A stretch of DNA of 5,111 bases from NCBI GenBank assembly GCA_910577115.1, contig CAJTMC010000115.1:1-5111 (forward strand), in the 5' to 3' direction. Positions 1 to 4,698 of this stretch are shown here, piece by piece; position 1 is the stretch's first letter, and each line of letters starts with the position of its first letter. The notes beneath the pieces were generated by a model. It saw only the letters and a list, made by a program, of their open reading frames with translations, made no database searches and was not told the origin of the DNA. The translations under genes were made by a program, and so were the position numbers. The stretch comes from an uncultured Lachnospiraceae bacterium (GTDB lineage Bacteria > Bacillota > Clostridia > Lachnospirales > Lachnospiraceae).

Positions 1-401
1 GTTCCTTTTGGCAAATCCGTTATCCCAATTTTAGCAAGAGCTAAGTACTGCAAGCCTATTGTAATTAGAAGCATAACGGTTAAAATCAAAAATTTGCAAA
101 AATACATAGCAGGGACGCTCATTGGAAGCATATACATCTTTTTTACGGCGCATCCCTTAAATTCCATGTTATAAATAATACAGGAAGCAACGATGACTCC
201 AAACATATTTAATATCATAATCATGCCGTAAACTTGTGTAAGAAGAACATCCATAGGAGCTAACGGCAAATTAAGAAGAGTATCTTTCCGTACAATAAAA
301 TTTATAAGTGCATACGCTGCGCCCATAATTCCAACTGCAAGCATTAACGGAATAACGCCTGTTCTTTTTTCTTTCCGCAACTCAATAGATAACGCTCTCA
401 T
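1..401 (-). CDS. ABC-2 type permease, LanE-like peptide immunity transporter subunit (partial, N-terminal 133 residues)
   Basis: The reading frame opens with ATG at 401-399 and stays open to the left edge, so only the N-terminal 133 residues are seen; LanE/LanG-type permeases usually have about 240-250. The start is set by overlap with the ATPase stop (ATGA at 401-398) and an AGAGGG ribosome site 7 bases upstream. After a basic cytoplasmic start (MRALSIELRKEKR) come three hydrophobic stretches, about residues 15-36, 54-77 and 98-122. Between the second and third is YNMEFKG...KKMYMLPMS (about 77-95), the cytoplasmic coupling-type segment seen in ABC-2 permeases of lantibiotic immunity transporters. 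It should sit in the membrane with the ATPase encoded just before it and expel or detach antimicrobial peptides. A second permease (LanG-like) would be expected beyond the left edge. The transporter class is well supported; the peptide substrate is inferred from family and context. Confidence 0.85.
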   Translation of the reverse strand, partial: MRALSIELRKEKRTGVIPLMLAVGIMGAAYALINFIVRKDTLLNLPLAPMDVLLTQVYGMIMILNMFGVIVASCIIYNMEFKGCAVKKMYMLPMSVPAMYFCKFLILTVMLLITIGLQYLALAKIGITDLPKG

Positions 402-1165
402 AATATTGCCCTCTGCTTTCTCCTCGCATTATCCTTATCCACCATAGACAAAAACATATCTTCCAAATTATCAGCGGCAAATCCAGACTGCATTGCGTTC
501 TGTCGCAGACCATCCAGACTCCCCTCAAAAAGCAGGTGTCCATGATTGAGTATTCCTATATCATTTGCCATCAGCTCTATTTCAGACAGCATATGAGAAG
601 AAATAAGAATGGTACAATCATAAAGGTCAGGCAGCGATTTAATCAAATTTCGGATTTCATGTATGCCAGACGGGTCAAGTCCGTTTGTTGGCTCATCTAA
701 AATCAGAATAGGCGGTCTTCCAATCAACGCACCTGCCAATCCTAATCTCTGCTTCATACCCAATGAATATTTTTTTGCAAGGCGGCTGCCAAACTCGGAC
801 AGACCTACCAATTCTAATGCGTCCTCAACAGCATTTTGGGGCAATCCCAAAATACGTCTTATAATATCCAAGTTTTCTCTGCCTGTTAAGTTTGCGTAAA
901 AGGACGGCGATTCAATGAAAGAACCAACTTCTTTCAAGATGGAAAGACGGTCATTCGGAAACTGTTTACCATCAATTTCAAAACCGCCTTTTGTTGGGGC
1001 GGTAAGCCCTAAGAGCATTTTCATTGTAGTAGATTTTCCTGACCCATTCGGACCTAAGAAGCCATAAATACTCCCTTTCCGAATATGCAGCGAAACATCA
1101 TTAACGGCAACAAAAGATTTATACTTTTTTGTCAGCTGCATTGTTTTGATAATATAGTCGTTCAT
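398..1165 (-). CDS. ABC transporter ATP-binding protein, LanF/CprA-like peptide immunity
   Basis: This 255-residue cytoplasmic ATPase powers the permease encoded downstream. Visible motifs in order are Walker A GPNGSGKST (38-46), signature YSLGMKQR (133-140), Walker B ILILDEPT (153-160), D-loop NGLDP (161-165) and switch histidine H191 in ISSHML. At the Q-loop position the sequence reads GSFIESPSFYANLTG (81-95), so glutamate E85 replaces the usual glutamine. This 'E-loop' is known from LanF proteins of lantibiotic immunity transporters such as NukF. Length and the 'SFIESPSFY.NLTG' wording fit the LanF/BcrA-type group, including the CprA subunit of clostridia. The start at 1165 has an AAAGGAG site (about 1174-1180) 8 bases upstream. 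Its TGA stop overlaps the permease ATG, indicating coupled translation. It is divergent from the regulator gene, with an array of 11-bp repeats in front of it. Immunity to a lantibiotic-like or other cationic peptide is inferred; no peptide biosynthesis genes are in view. Confidence 0.93.
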   Translation of the reverse strand: MNDYIIKTMQLTKKYKSFVAVNDVSLHIRKGSIYGFLGPNGSGKSTTMKMLLGLTAPTKGGFEIDGKQFPNDRLSILKEVGSFIESPSFYANLTGRENLDIIRRILGLPQNAVEDALELVGLSEFGSRLAKKYSLGMKQRLGLAGALIGRPPILILDEPTNGLDPSGIHEIRNLIKSLPDLYDCTILISSHMLSEIELMANDIGILNHGHLLFEGSLDGLRQNAMQSGFAADNLEDMFLSMVDKDNARRKQRAIL

Positions 1166-1191
1166 AGCAACATCTCCTTTCTGTTGCTTTT

Positions 1192-1220
1192 ATGGTACAG
1201 CCCAAACCTTGTGGCTACCT
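1192..1220 (-). promoter_or_regulatory. Probable promoter of the ABC transporter operon
   Basis: Reading leftwards, TACCAT (1197-1192) is the best -10 candidate, 27 bases before the ATPase start codon. At 17-bp spacing the -35 position (1220-1215) reads AGGTAG, which matches TTGACA poorly and lies within the repeat array. A weak -35 overlapped by regulator sites is typical of promoters that need an activator of the PhoB/OmpR family. The exact start is not proven by sequence. Confidence 0.45.
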
Positions 1221-1243
1221 TCTCTCTACCTTATATTTACCTT
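1205..1243 (-). promoter_or_regulatory. Response-regulator operator: four direct repeats at 11-bp period
   Basis: On the minus strand the units read AAGGTAAATAT, AAGGTAGAGAG, AAGGTAGCCAC and AAGGTTTGGGC, beginning at 1243, 1232, 1221 and 1210. The first three share a perfect AAGGTA and the fourth has one change. An 11-bp period puts successive sites on the same face of the helix and is the usual spacing for tandem binding by PhoB/OmpR-type winged-helix regulators. The array lies just upstream of the ABC transporter genes and about 40-80 bases upstream of the divergent regulator promoter. The regulator encoded at 1313-2011 is the obvious candidate to bind it, which could give both transporter activation and autoregulation. 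Confidence 0.75.
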
Positions 1244-1279
1244 ATGTTTTCTGCCAGACTAAAATATTTCATGATTTTA

Positions 1280-1288
1280 TGGTATAAT
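1280..1288 (+). promoter_or_regulatory. Extended -10 promoter of the regulator-kinase operon
   Basis: TGG followed by a perfect TATAAT (1283-1288) forms an extended -10 element. The -35 region near 1260-1265 (TAAAAT) is poor, which extended -10 promoters tolerate. A transcript starting near 1295 would place the ribosome site almost at its 5' end, leaving a leader of about 18 bases before the start codon at 1313. Confidence 0.7.
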
Positions 1289-1297
1289 ACAATTTAT

Positions 1298-1305
1298 AAA
1301 GGAGG
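1298..1305 (+). promoter_or_regulatory. Ribosome binding site fixing the regulator start at 1313
   Basis: AAAGGAGGT lies 7 bases before ATG 1313. The same frame is open upstream to an ATG at 1085, but that extension would cross the promoter and operator and overlap the divergent ATPase gene. The 1313 start also gives a normal-length receiver domain beginning MNRDYLLNKRILLVDDE. Confidence 0.9.
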
Positions 1306-1312
1306 TCGCTTT

Positions 1313-2011
1313 ATGAATCGTGATTATTTGTTAAACAAACGCATACTGCTCGTCGATGATGAGCAGGAGCTTTTAGATATGGTCGTATCAATTTTAAGGG
1401 AAGCTGGCTTTTGCCAAATAGAAACAGCCAAAACAGTAAAAGATGCTCTTGATTCGGCAAACAGCTTTCAACCAGAACTTGCTATTCTTGATGTAATGCT
1501 TCCAGATGGCGACGGATTCTCTTTAATGGAAAAACTAAAAGGCGGGTATCCAGTACTATTTTTAACTGCCTGTGGCGAAGATGATGATAAGTTCAAAGGT
1601 TTTGGTCTGGGGGCAGACGATTATGTTGTAAAACCATTTTTACCAAAGGAACTGTTGTTCCGCATTACGGCAATTTTAAGAAGAAGCTACAAAGATGAAA
1701 ATCCGCTTGTTAAACTTCATGGAAGCCAGATTGACTTTTCACGAGCCGAAGTAATAAAAAACGGAGAGCATATTCCATTGACCGCCAAAGAGCATGATTT
1801 ATTATCTGCCCTATACCGTAATGCAGGACGAATTGTAACAATTGATGCCTTATGTGAAGCTGCATGGGGAGATAATCCATTCGGATATGAAAATTCTTTA
1901 ATGGCACACATACGCCGTATCAGAGAGAAAATAGAACTAAATCCTTCACGCCCCGTTTCATTGGTAACAGTAAAGGGATTGGGATACAAACTAATTGCTG
2001 AGGACAGATAA
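1313..2011 (+). CDS. OmpR/PhoB-family response regulator
   Basis: This 232-residue cytoplasmic transcription factor is the normal full length for the family. The receiver domain (about 9-122) shows the acidic pair D15-D16 in LLVDDE, the phosphate-accepting aspartate D60 in LAILDVMLPDGDG, T85 in LFLTA and the conserved lysine K107 in VVKPF. The C-terminal winged-helix DNA-binding domain (about 132-228) contains LTAKEHDLL, the recognition-helix region NSLMAHIRRIREKIE (194-208) and the wing VTVKGLGYKL (218-227). It forms an operon with the kinase gene, whose start codon follows after a single base. It is divergent from the ABC transporter, and the 11-bp repeats between them are its likely binding site. 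By family and context it resembles regulators of lantibiotic immunity and the clostridial CprR type. That it controls the neighbouring transporter is inferred. Confidence 0.95.
   Translation: MNRDYLLNKRILLVDDEQELLDMVVSILREAGFCQIETAKTVKDALDSANSFQPELAILDVMLPDGDGFSLMEKLKGGYPVLFLTACGEDDDKFKGFGLGADDYVVKPFLPKELLFRITAILRRSYKDENPLVKLHGSQIDFSRAEVIKNGEHIPLTAKEHDLLSALYRNAGRIVTIDALCEAAWGDNPFGYENSLMAHIRRIREKIELNPSRPVSLVTVKGLGYKLIAEDR
2000..2004 (+). promoter_or_regulatory. Ribosome binding site of the kinase gene, inside the regulator's last codons
   Basis: GAGGA lies 8 bases before ATG 2013 and within the 3' end of the regulator gene. The frame is also open from a TTG at 1995, but that codon has no comparable site in front of it, so ATG 2013 is preferred. 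One base separates the regulator stop (2009-2011) from this start, consistent with coupled translation. Confidence 0.75.
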
Positions 2012-2012
2012 T

Positions 2013-3410
2013 ATGAATAATTTACCAAAACTCATACGACGTTTTACGGGTATTCTTTTGTTGAGCTTCATACTGTTGCTACTTGTTAATTTTGTTGTAT
2101 TAGCATTCCTTATGGCTTGGCAGTCGCCATCCGTTGCCAGCTCACCATATAATGTGGCAATACAAACAGGAAAGGCTTTTCAGGCATCCGAAAACGGATA
2201 TACATTACAAGAAGATATTTCTACACAATTAAAACAACAGGATGTATGGGCATTTGTTGTCGATAACGATACCTTGCAAATCGTGTGGAAAACGGAAAAT
2301 CTTCCCGATACAATACCGACCAGCTACACATTGTCTGATATAGCTGATTTATCTGTCGGGTATCTTGATGGGTATCCTACTTACACGGGCAAAACACAAA
2401 ATGGAATTGTCATTCTAGGTTATCCCAAAGATAGTTTCTGGAAACATACGAGGGCGAGTTGGAACTATAACTTTTTCGCCCACTTACCACAAATTATCTT
2501 TATTGTTTTAACTGTCAACATTGTTGTTATCCTTTTGATTTATGTAATAGCAAATGTGAGATTCTTAAAACCTGTAAAACCGATTACAAAAGGCATACAA
2601 GATTTATCTGTCGGAGAGCCTGTTCATATTCCAGAAAAGGGACTGCTTTCTGATATTTCTGCCAATATCAATCGGACTTCTGATATATTGCAGGAACAGC
2701 GGCAGCAGTTAAAGAAAAAAGAAACTGCCAGGGCGAACTGGATTGCAGGCGTATCGCATGATATCAGAACGCCCTTGTCAATGGTTATGGGTTATGCAGG
2801 TCAGCTCAAAGACGATGCAAATTTGACTGATGAGGAATGCCAGAAGGCGGAAGTCATTGTAAAGCAAAGTAAGCGTATGCAGAATTTAATCAATGACCTT
2901 AATCTTGCTTCGAAGTTAGAGTACGATATGCAGCCGATAAATTCTGCAAAGCAAAATCTGATTGCCATTGTTCGCCAAGTCGTTGTCGATTTTATCAATA
3001 TGGATATTGAGGACAGATACCCGATTGAATGGCAAACAGATGAAGCCTTAACGGTATGTCCTATAAACGCTGATAAGGACTTAATAAAACGGGCGGTTAG
3101 CAATCTTATTCAAAACAGTATCAATCATAACGAACAGGGCTGTAAAATCTATATTTCTGTTACGGCTGATAATGATTATTGCACCGTAATAGTTTCAGAT
3201 GATGGGGTCGGAGAGACAGATGAATTAATAGAAAAGCTCAATAAAACACCTCATTATATGCTTTGCGATAAGAACACAACCGAGCAACGACACGGTTTGG
3301 GATTGCTTATTGTTAAACAAATTGTTTCTGCTCATGGCGGAACAATCGTCATTACCAATAATTCTTACGGGGGATTTTCGGTAAAATTTACGTTGCCAAA
3401 GTCAAAATAG
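2013..3410 (+). CDS. Membrane sensor histidine kinase, cognate to the upstream regulator
   Basis: This 465-residue kinase senses an extracellular or membrane signal and phosphorylates the regulator encoded just before it. Two membrane segments (about 11-34 and 158-182) flank an extracytoplasmic domain of roughly 120 residues, and a linker with a possible coiled coil (about 221-240) follows. The dimerisation and phosphoacceptor domain carries the H box VSHDIRTPLS with H249. The ATPase domain has the N box NLIQNSINHN (364-373), G1 box SDDGVG (395-400) and G2 box RHGLGLLIV (426-434). No key residue is missing. A large sensor loop is unlike the short-loop BceS-type bacitracin sensors and closer to the NisK/SpaK/CprK-like kinases that perceive peptides directly. 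Terminators follow at 3421 and possibly 3641. The signal is unknown; an antimicrobial peptide is inferred from the divergent immunity-type transporter. Confidence 0.93.
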   Translation: MNNLPKLIRRFTGILLLSFILLLLVNFVVLAFLMAWQSPSVASSPYNVAIQTGKAFQASENGYTLQEDISTQLKQQDVWAFVVDNDTLQIVWKTENLPDTIPTSYTLSDIADLSVGYLDGYPTYTGKTQNGIVILGYPKDSFWKHTRASWNYNFFAHLPQIIFIVLTVNIVVILLIYVIANVRFLKPVKPITKGIQDLSVGEPVHIPEKGLLSDISANINRTSDILQEQRQQLKKKETARANWIAGVSHDIRTPLSMVMGYAGQLKDDANLTDEECQKAEVIVKQSKRMQNLINDLNLASKLEYDMQPINSAKQNLIAIVRQVVVDFINMDIEDRYPIEWQTDEALTVCPINADKDLIKRAVSNLIQNSINHNEQGCKIYISVTADNDYCTVIVSDDGVGETDELIEKLNKTPHYMLCDKNTTEQRHGLGLLIVKQIVSAHGGTIVITNNSYGGFSVKFTLPKSK

Positions 3411-3420
3411 TCTTATAAAG

Positions 3421-3451
3421 CCGATATGCTTGTGAAAGCGTATCGGTTTTT
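3421..3451 (+). terminator. Rho-independent terminator of the regulator-kinase operon
   Basis: An 11-bp stem (3421-3431 with 3436-3446, one T-G wobble) closes a GTGA loop and is followed at once by TTTTT (3447-3451). It starts 10 bases after the kinase stop codon. Confidence 0.9.
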
Positions 3452-3479
3452 ATGACTTTCATTTCTAAATTATAGAATG

Positions 3480-3506
3480 TTAAATCTCTTGCAAAGAGAG
3501 ATTTAA
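3480..3506. repeat. Inverted repeat, 10-bp arms, 7-base spacer
   Basis: TTAAATCTCT (3480-3489) pairs perfectly with AGAGATTTAA (3497-3506) around TGCAAAG. A T-G wobble can extend the stem to 11 bp. No T tract follows, so it is not a standard terminator. It could be an operator or an RNA hairpin directly upstream of the 17-codon frame at 3509. Its role is unknown. Confidence 0.55.
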
Positions 3507-3508
3507 AT

Positions 3509-3562
3509 ATGGCGAGCGAATGGACGAAAGAAACAATCATTTTGACTTCAATTTTATCCTGA
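3509..3562 (+). CDS. Very short open frame (17 residues), doubtful
   Basis: ATG 3509 to TGA 3560 encodes MASEWTKETIILTSILS. The only ribosome-site candidate is a weak AGAGAG about 8 bases upstream, buried in the right arm of the preceding inverted repeat. I do not recognise the peptide. It may be a leader peptide, the broken start of a lost gene, or chance. It is listed only because it lies between structured elements and ahead of a second short frame. Confidence 0.15.
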   Translation: MASEWTKETIILTSILS

Positions 3563-3569
3563 CAGGATA
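3555..3569. repeat. Perfect 15-bp palindrome
   Basis: TATCCTG and CAGGATA flank a single central A. It overlaps the stop codon of the 17-codon frame and contains the AGGA ribosome site of the 19-codon frame. Folding of the RNA would hide that site, or a dimeric protein could bind the DNA. No function is established. Confidence 0.5.
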
Positions 3570-3575
3570 TCAAAA

Positions 3576-3635
3576 ATGGAAGGTAATATTCAAGTACTGG
3601 GCAGTTTATCTAACTTATTACAATGCTTGATATAA
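3576..3635 (+). CDS. Very short open frame (19 residues) with a good ribosome site
   Basis: ATG 3576 to TAA 3633 encodes MEGNIQVLGSLSNLLQCLI, a mildly hydrophobic peptide with one cysteine. AGGA (3564-3567) lies 8 bases upstream, ideally placed, and a strong terminator follows 5 bases after the stop. This layout is what a genuine small gene or leader would have, but the length allows chance. I do not recognise the peptide, and no clear promoter is visible. A TTGACT at 3542-3547 could be a -35, with only GATATC or TATCAA as poor -10 partners. Confidence 0.25.
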   Translation: MEGNIQVLGSLSNLLQCLI

Positions 3636-3636
3636 T
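3628..3636 (+). promoter_or_regulatory. Extended -10-like box TGA-TATAAT
   Basis: TGATATAAT at 3628-3636 matches an extended -10 perfectly, but no -35 is visible. Transcription would start near 3643, inside the 5' arm of the next hairpin, and would make only an RNA of about 45 bases. It may be coincidence in AT-rich DNA. Confidence 0.25.
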
Positions 3637-3640
3637 ACCT

Positions 3641-3688
3641 CTGCTGTACGACGGCTTTTTTCTTTTGCCGTCGTGCGGCAGATTTTTT
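3641..3688 (+). terminator. Strong hairpin with T tract between convergent genes
   Basis: A 15-bp stem (3641-3655 with 3667-3681, two wobble pairs) has a T-rich 11-base loop (3656-3666) and is followed by TTTTTT (3683-3688) on the plus strand. The T tract points to termination of rightward transcription, whether read-through from the kinase operon or a small transcript from 3452-3640. It may also slow leftward transcription leaving the lipoprotein gene, but no T tract follows it in that direction. Confidence 0.8.
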
Positions 3689-3699
3689 GGATATAAAAT

Positions 3700-4554
3700 T
3701 TATTTGCTTGTTGCGGAAGTTCCGTAATTATCGCCGTTTGAATGTGCGTTTGTATGTTCGTCAAATTCTTCTTGACTGTATGCTTTTATATCTGTTAAAG
3801 TACCATTTCCCTCCGCATTAGGATTACTGAAATCACGAATTGTATAAATATCAATATTCCCGTTTCCATTACCCAATGTTTTCATGGTTCCATGAAACTT
3901 TCCGCTGCTTAAACTTTCGCCATTGGACGTTAAAACATCGCGGAAATAACGGACTTTCTCGCCATTGAAATACCATTGGTCAGATTGGGCGTCATAGGTA
4001 ACGCCAAATTTCTTATATTCGTCAAGCATGGAGTCGATTTCCTCAGAAGAAAGAGAGCTGCCAGAGCTTGCCGTTGACGGGAGAGAGTTTTTAATCGCTT
4101 CAATATCGCGGGCGTTAAATTCTTCTTGCGTAAATTCTTTTAGTTCTAACAATTCGCCGCGTGAGTCAATCGCCCCATCGGAATCTTTTGCAAAAGAAGT
4201 AAAATCCCGAACAGCATAAACATCAATAATTCCATGCTCATTGAAGAAGTCTACTCCTGCATTTCCGCTTTCTTCTAAGGGGTAATAGTCCTCAAACCAA
4301 CGTACAAGTTTACCGTTGTAAAATAGCTCATTTTTGGCTGCGTCATAGGTCATACCGTATTTTTCATAAATACAGTATTGCGCGCTCATTTGTTCTGCTG
4401 TGACTGTTTCTGAACCATCGCCGTTATATTCGGCATTTCCTACCGTAGCAGTATCTTCTAAAGATGGTGCTTGAGGTGCAGCTTGTGAGCTACAAGCTGT
4501 AATGCTGATCATAAGAAGCAGGCTGGACATAATACAAATAATTTGCTTTTTCAT
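3700..4554 (-). CDS. Secreted lipoprotein with two copies of an uncharacterised domain
   Basis: This 284-residue protein starts with a lipoprotein signal peptide: MKKQ, hydrophobic core 5-18, then lipobox ITAC with C21, so it should be lipid-anchored on the outer face of the membrane. After a low-complexity linker come two diverged copies of one domain, about 55-150 and 172-268, joined by a serine-rich linker. Matching pieces are YEKYGMTYDA (63-72) with YKKFGVTYDA (180-189), LFYNGKLVRWF (77-87) with WYFNGEKVRYF (194-204), IIDVYAVRDF (109-118) with NIDIYTIRDF (233-242), and FTQEEFNARD (141-150) with YSQEEFDEHT (259-268). From memory, similar 'YG.TYD...YNG..VR.F.D' wording occurs in Firmicutes surface proteins, some linked to M56/BlaR1-type peptidases, but no function is known to me. 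Translation probably uses GGTGA (4565-4561), 6 bases before ATG 4554. Its promoter carries regulator-type repeats, so it is probably induced by a two-component system. Confidence 0.88.
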   Translation of the reverse strand: MKKQIICIMSSLLLMISITACSSQAAPQAPSLEDTATVGNAEYNGDGSETVTAEQMSAQYCIYEKYGMTYDAAKNELFYNGKLVRWFEDYYPLEESGNAGVDFFNEHGIIDVYAVRDFTSFAKDSDGAIDSRGELLELKEFTQEEFNARDIEAIKNSLPSTASSGSSLSSEEIDSMLDEYKKFGVTYDAQSDQWYFNGEKVRYFRDVLTSNGESLSSGKFHGTMKTLGNGNGNIDIYTIRDFSNPNAEGNGTLTDIKAYSQEEFDEHTNAHSNGDNYGTSATSK

Positions 4555-4589
4555 AGGTGTTCACCCATCCTTTCTTTTAATATGCTTAT

Positions 4590-4618
4590 AGTATAACAAG
4601 GTATTTTGGGATACCTTT
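4590..4618 (-). promoter_or_regulatory. Probable promoter of the lipoprotein gene
   Basis: Reading leftwards, TATACT (4595-4590) is a good -10; TATAAG at 4590-4585 is an alternative. At 17-bp spacing the -35 position (4618-4613) reads AAAGGT, which is poor. The tandem repeats at 4618-4646 abut this weak -35, the usual arrangement for an activator-dependent promoter. Confidence 0.6.
4598..4617. repeat. Inverted repeat between -35 and -10 of the lipoprotein promoter
   Basis: AAGGTAT (4598-4604) and ATACCTT (4611-4617) are perfect inverted arms around TTTGGG. The position, from the -35 into the spacer, suits a repressor operator or a second regulator site. The arms share the AAGGTA core with the transporter operator at 1205-1243. 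Confidence 0.55.
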
Positions 4619-4646
4619 GTGATTAGTTTGTGATTGATGTGTGATT
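4618..4646 (-). promoter_or_regulatory. Response-regulator operator: three perfect direct repeats at 11-bp period
   Basis: TGTGATT occurs at 4618-4624, 4629-4635 and 4640-4646 on the plus strand, which is AATCACA when read in the direction of the lipoprotein gene. The starts are exactly 11 bp apart. As with PhoB/OmpR-type sites, the units fall on one helix face and end at the -35 of the promoter. The core differs from AAGGTA at 1205-1243, so a different regulator is likely, presumably the partner of the kinase remnant at 4699-5000; its gene is not in the window. Confidence 0.7.
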
Positions 4647-4650
4647 GCAC

Positions 4651-4683
4651 AAAGGCGGTAGACTTTGCAAGCCTACCGCCTTT
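4651..4683. terminator. Bidirectional-looking hairpin terminator
   Basis: AAAGGCGGTAG (4651-4661) pairs perfectly with CTACCGCCTTT (4673-4683) around an 11-base loop that can itself fold. The A-flanked arms give short T runs on both strands. Lying 15 bases beyond the stop of the second kinase, it most likely ends that leftward gene and insulates the lipoprotein promoter. Confidence 0.8.
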
Positions 4684-4698
4684 GTAATAACTATCATC

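Larger units (their letters stand above)
3452..3640. other. Intergenic stretch with no conventional gene
   Basis: The kinase and the lipoprotein genes converge on a 289-bp gap (3411-3699). Between the two hairpin terminators I see no gene of normal size. The stretch holds one 10-bp inverted repeat, one 15-bp palindrome, two tiny open frames and a -10-like box, each listed separately. A 61-codon TTG-initiated frame on the minus strand (3573-3388) crosses the terminator and the end of the kinase gene and is not credible. Confidence 0.6.

Noticed and set aside
663..899. Plus-strand 78-codon frame inside the ATPase gene
   Set aside because: It is antisense to the conserved Walker B and signature region of the ATPase, has no family resemblance, and is a shadow of the real gene.
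1085..1312. 76-codon N-terminal extension of the response regulator from an ATG at 1085
   Set aside because: It would run antisense through the ATPase start, the operator and the extended -10 promoter, and does not look like protein. AAAGGAGGT before ATG 1313 fixes the start.
1710..2028. Minus-strand frames of 65 and 103 codons under the regulator
   Set aside because: They lie opposite the conserved DNA-binding domain, with no recognisable protein or ribosome site.
2801..3103. Minus-strand 100-codon frame under the kinase
   Set aside because: It is antisense to the phosphoacceptor and ATPase domains and is a coding shadow.
3388..3573. Minus-strand 61-codon frame crossing the kinase terminator
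   Set aside because: It starts at TTG without a good ribosome site, reads through the terminator hairpin and ends inside the kinase gene.
3480..3690. CRISPR-like or transposon-end structure from the clustered palindromes
   Set aside because: The hairpins differ in sequence, there is no repeat-spacer pattern, and no target-site duplication or transposase is visible.
4028..4219. Plus-strand 63-codon frame inside the lipoprotein gene
   Set aside because: It is antisense to the linker and first domain of the lipoprotein, with serine/glutamate-rich shadow composition.
4618..4646. TGTGA repeats as CRP/FNR sites
   Set aside because: TGTGA occurs only as direct repeats at 11 bp, without the inverted TCACA partner at CRP/FNR spacing. 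The tandem geometry fits a PhoB/OmpR-type regulator better.
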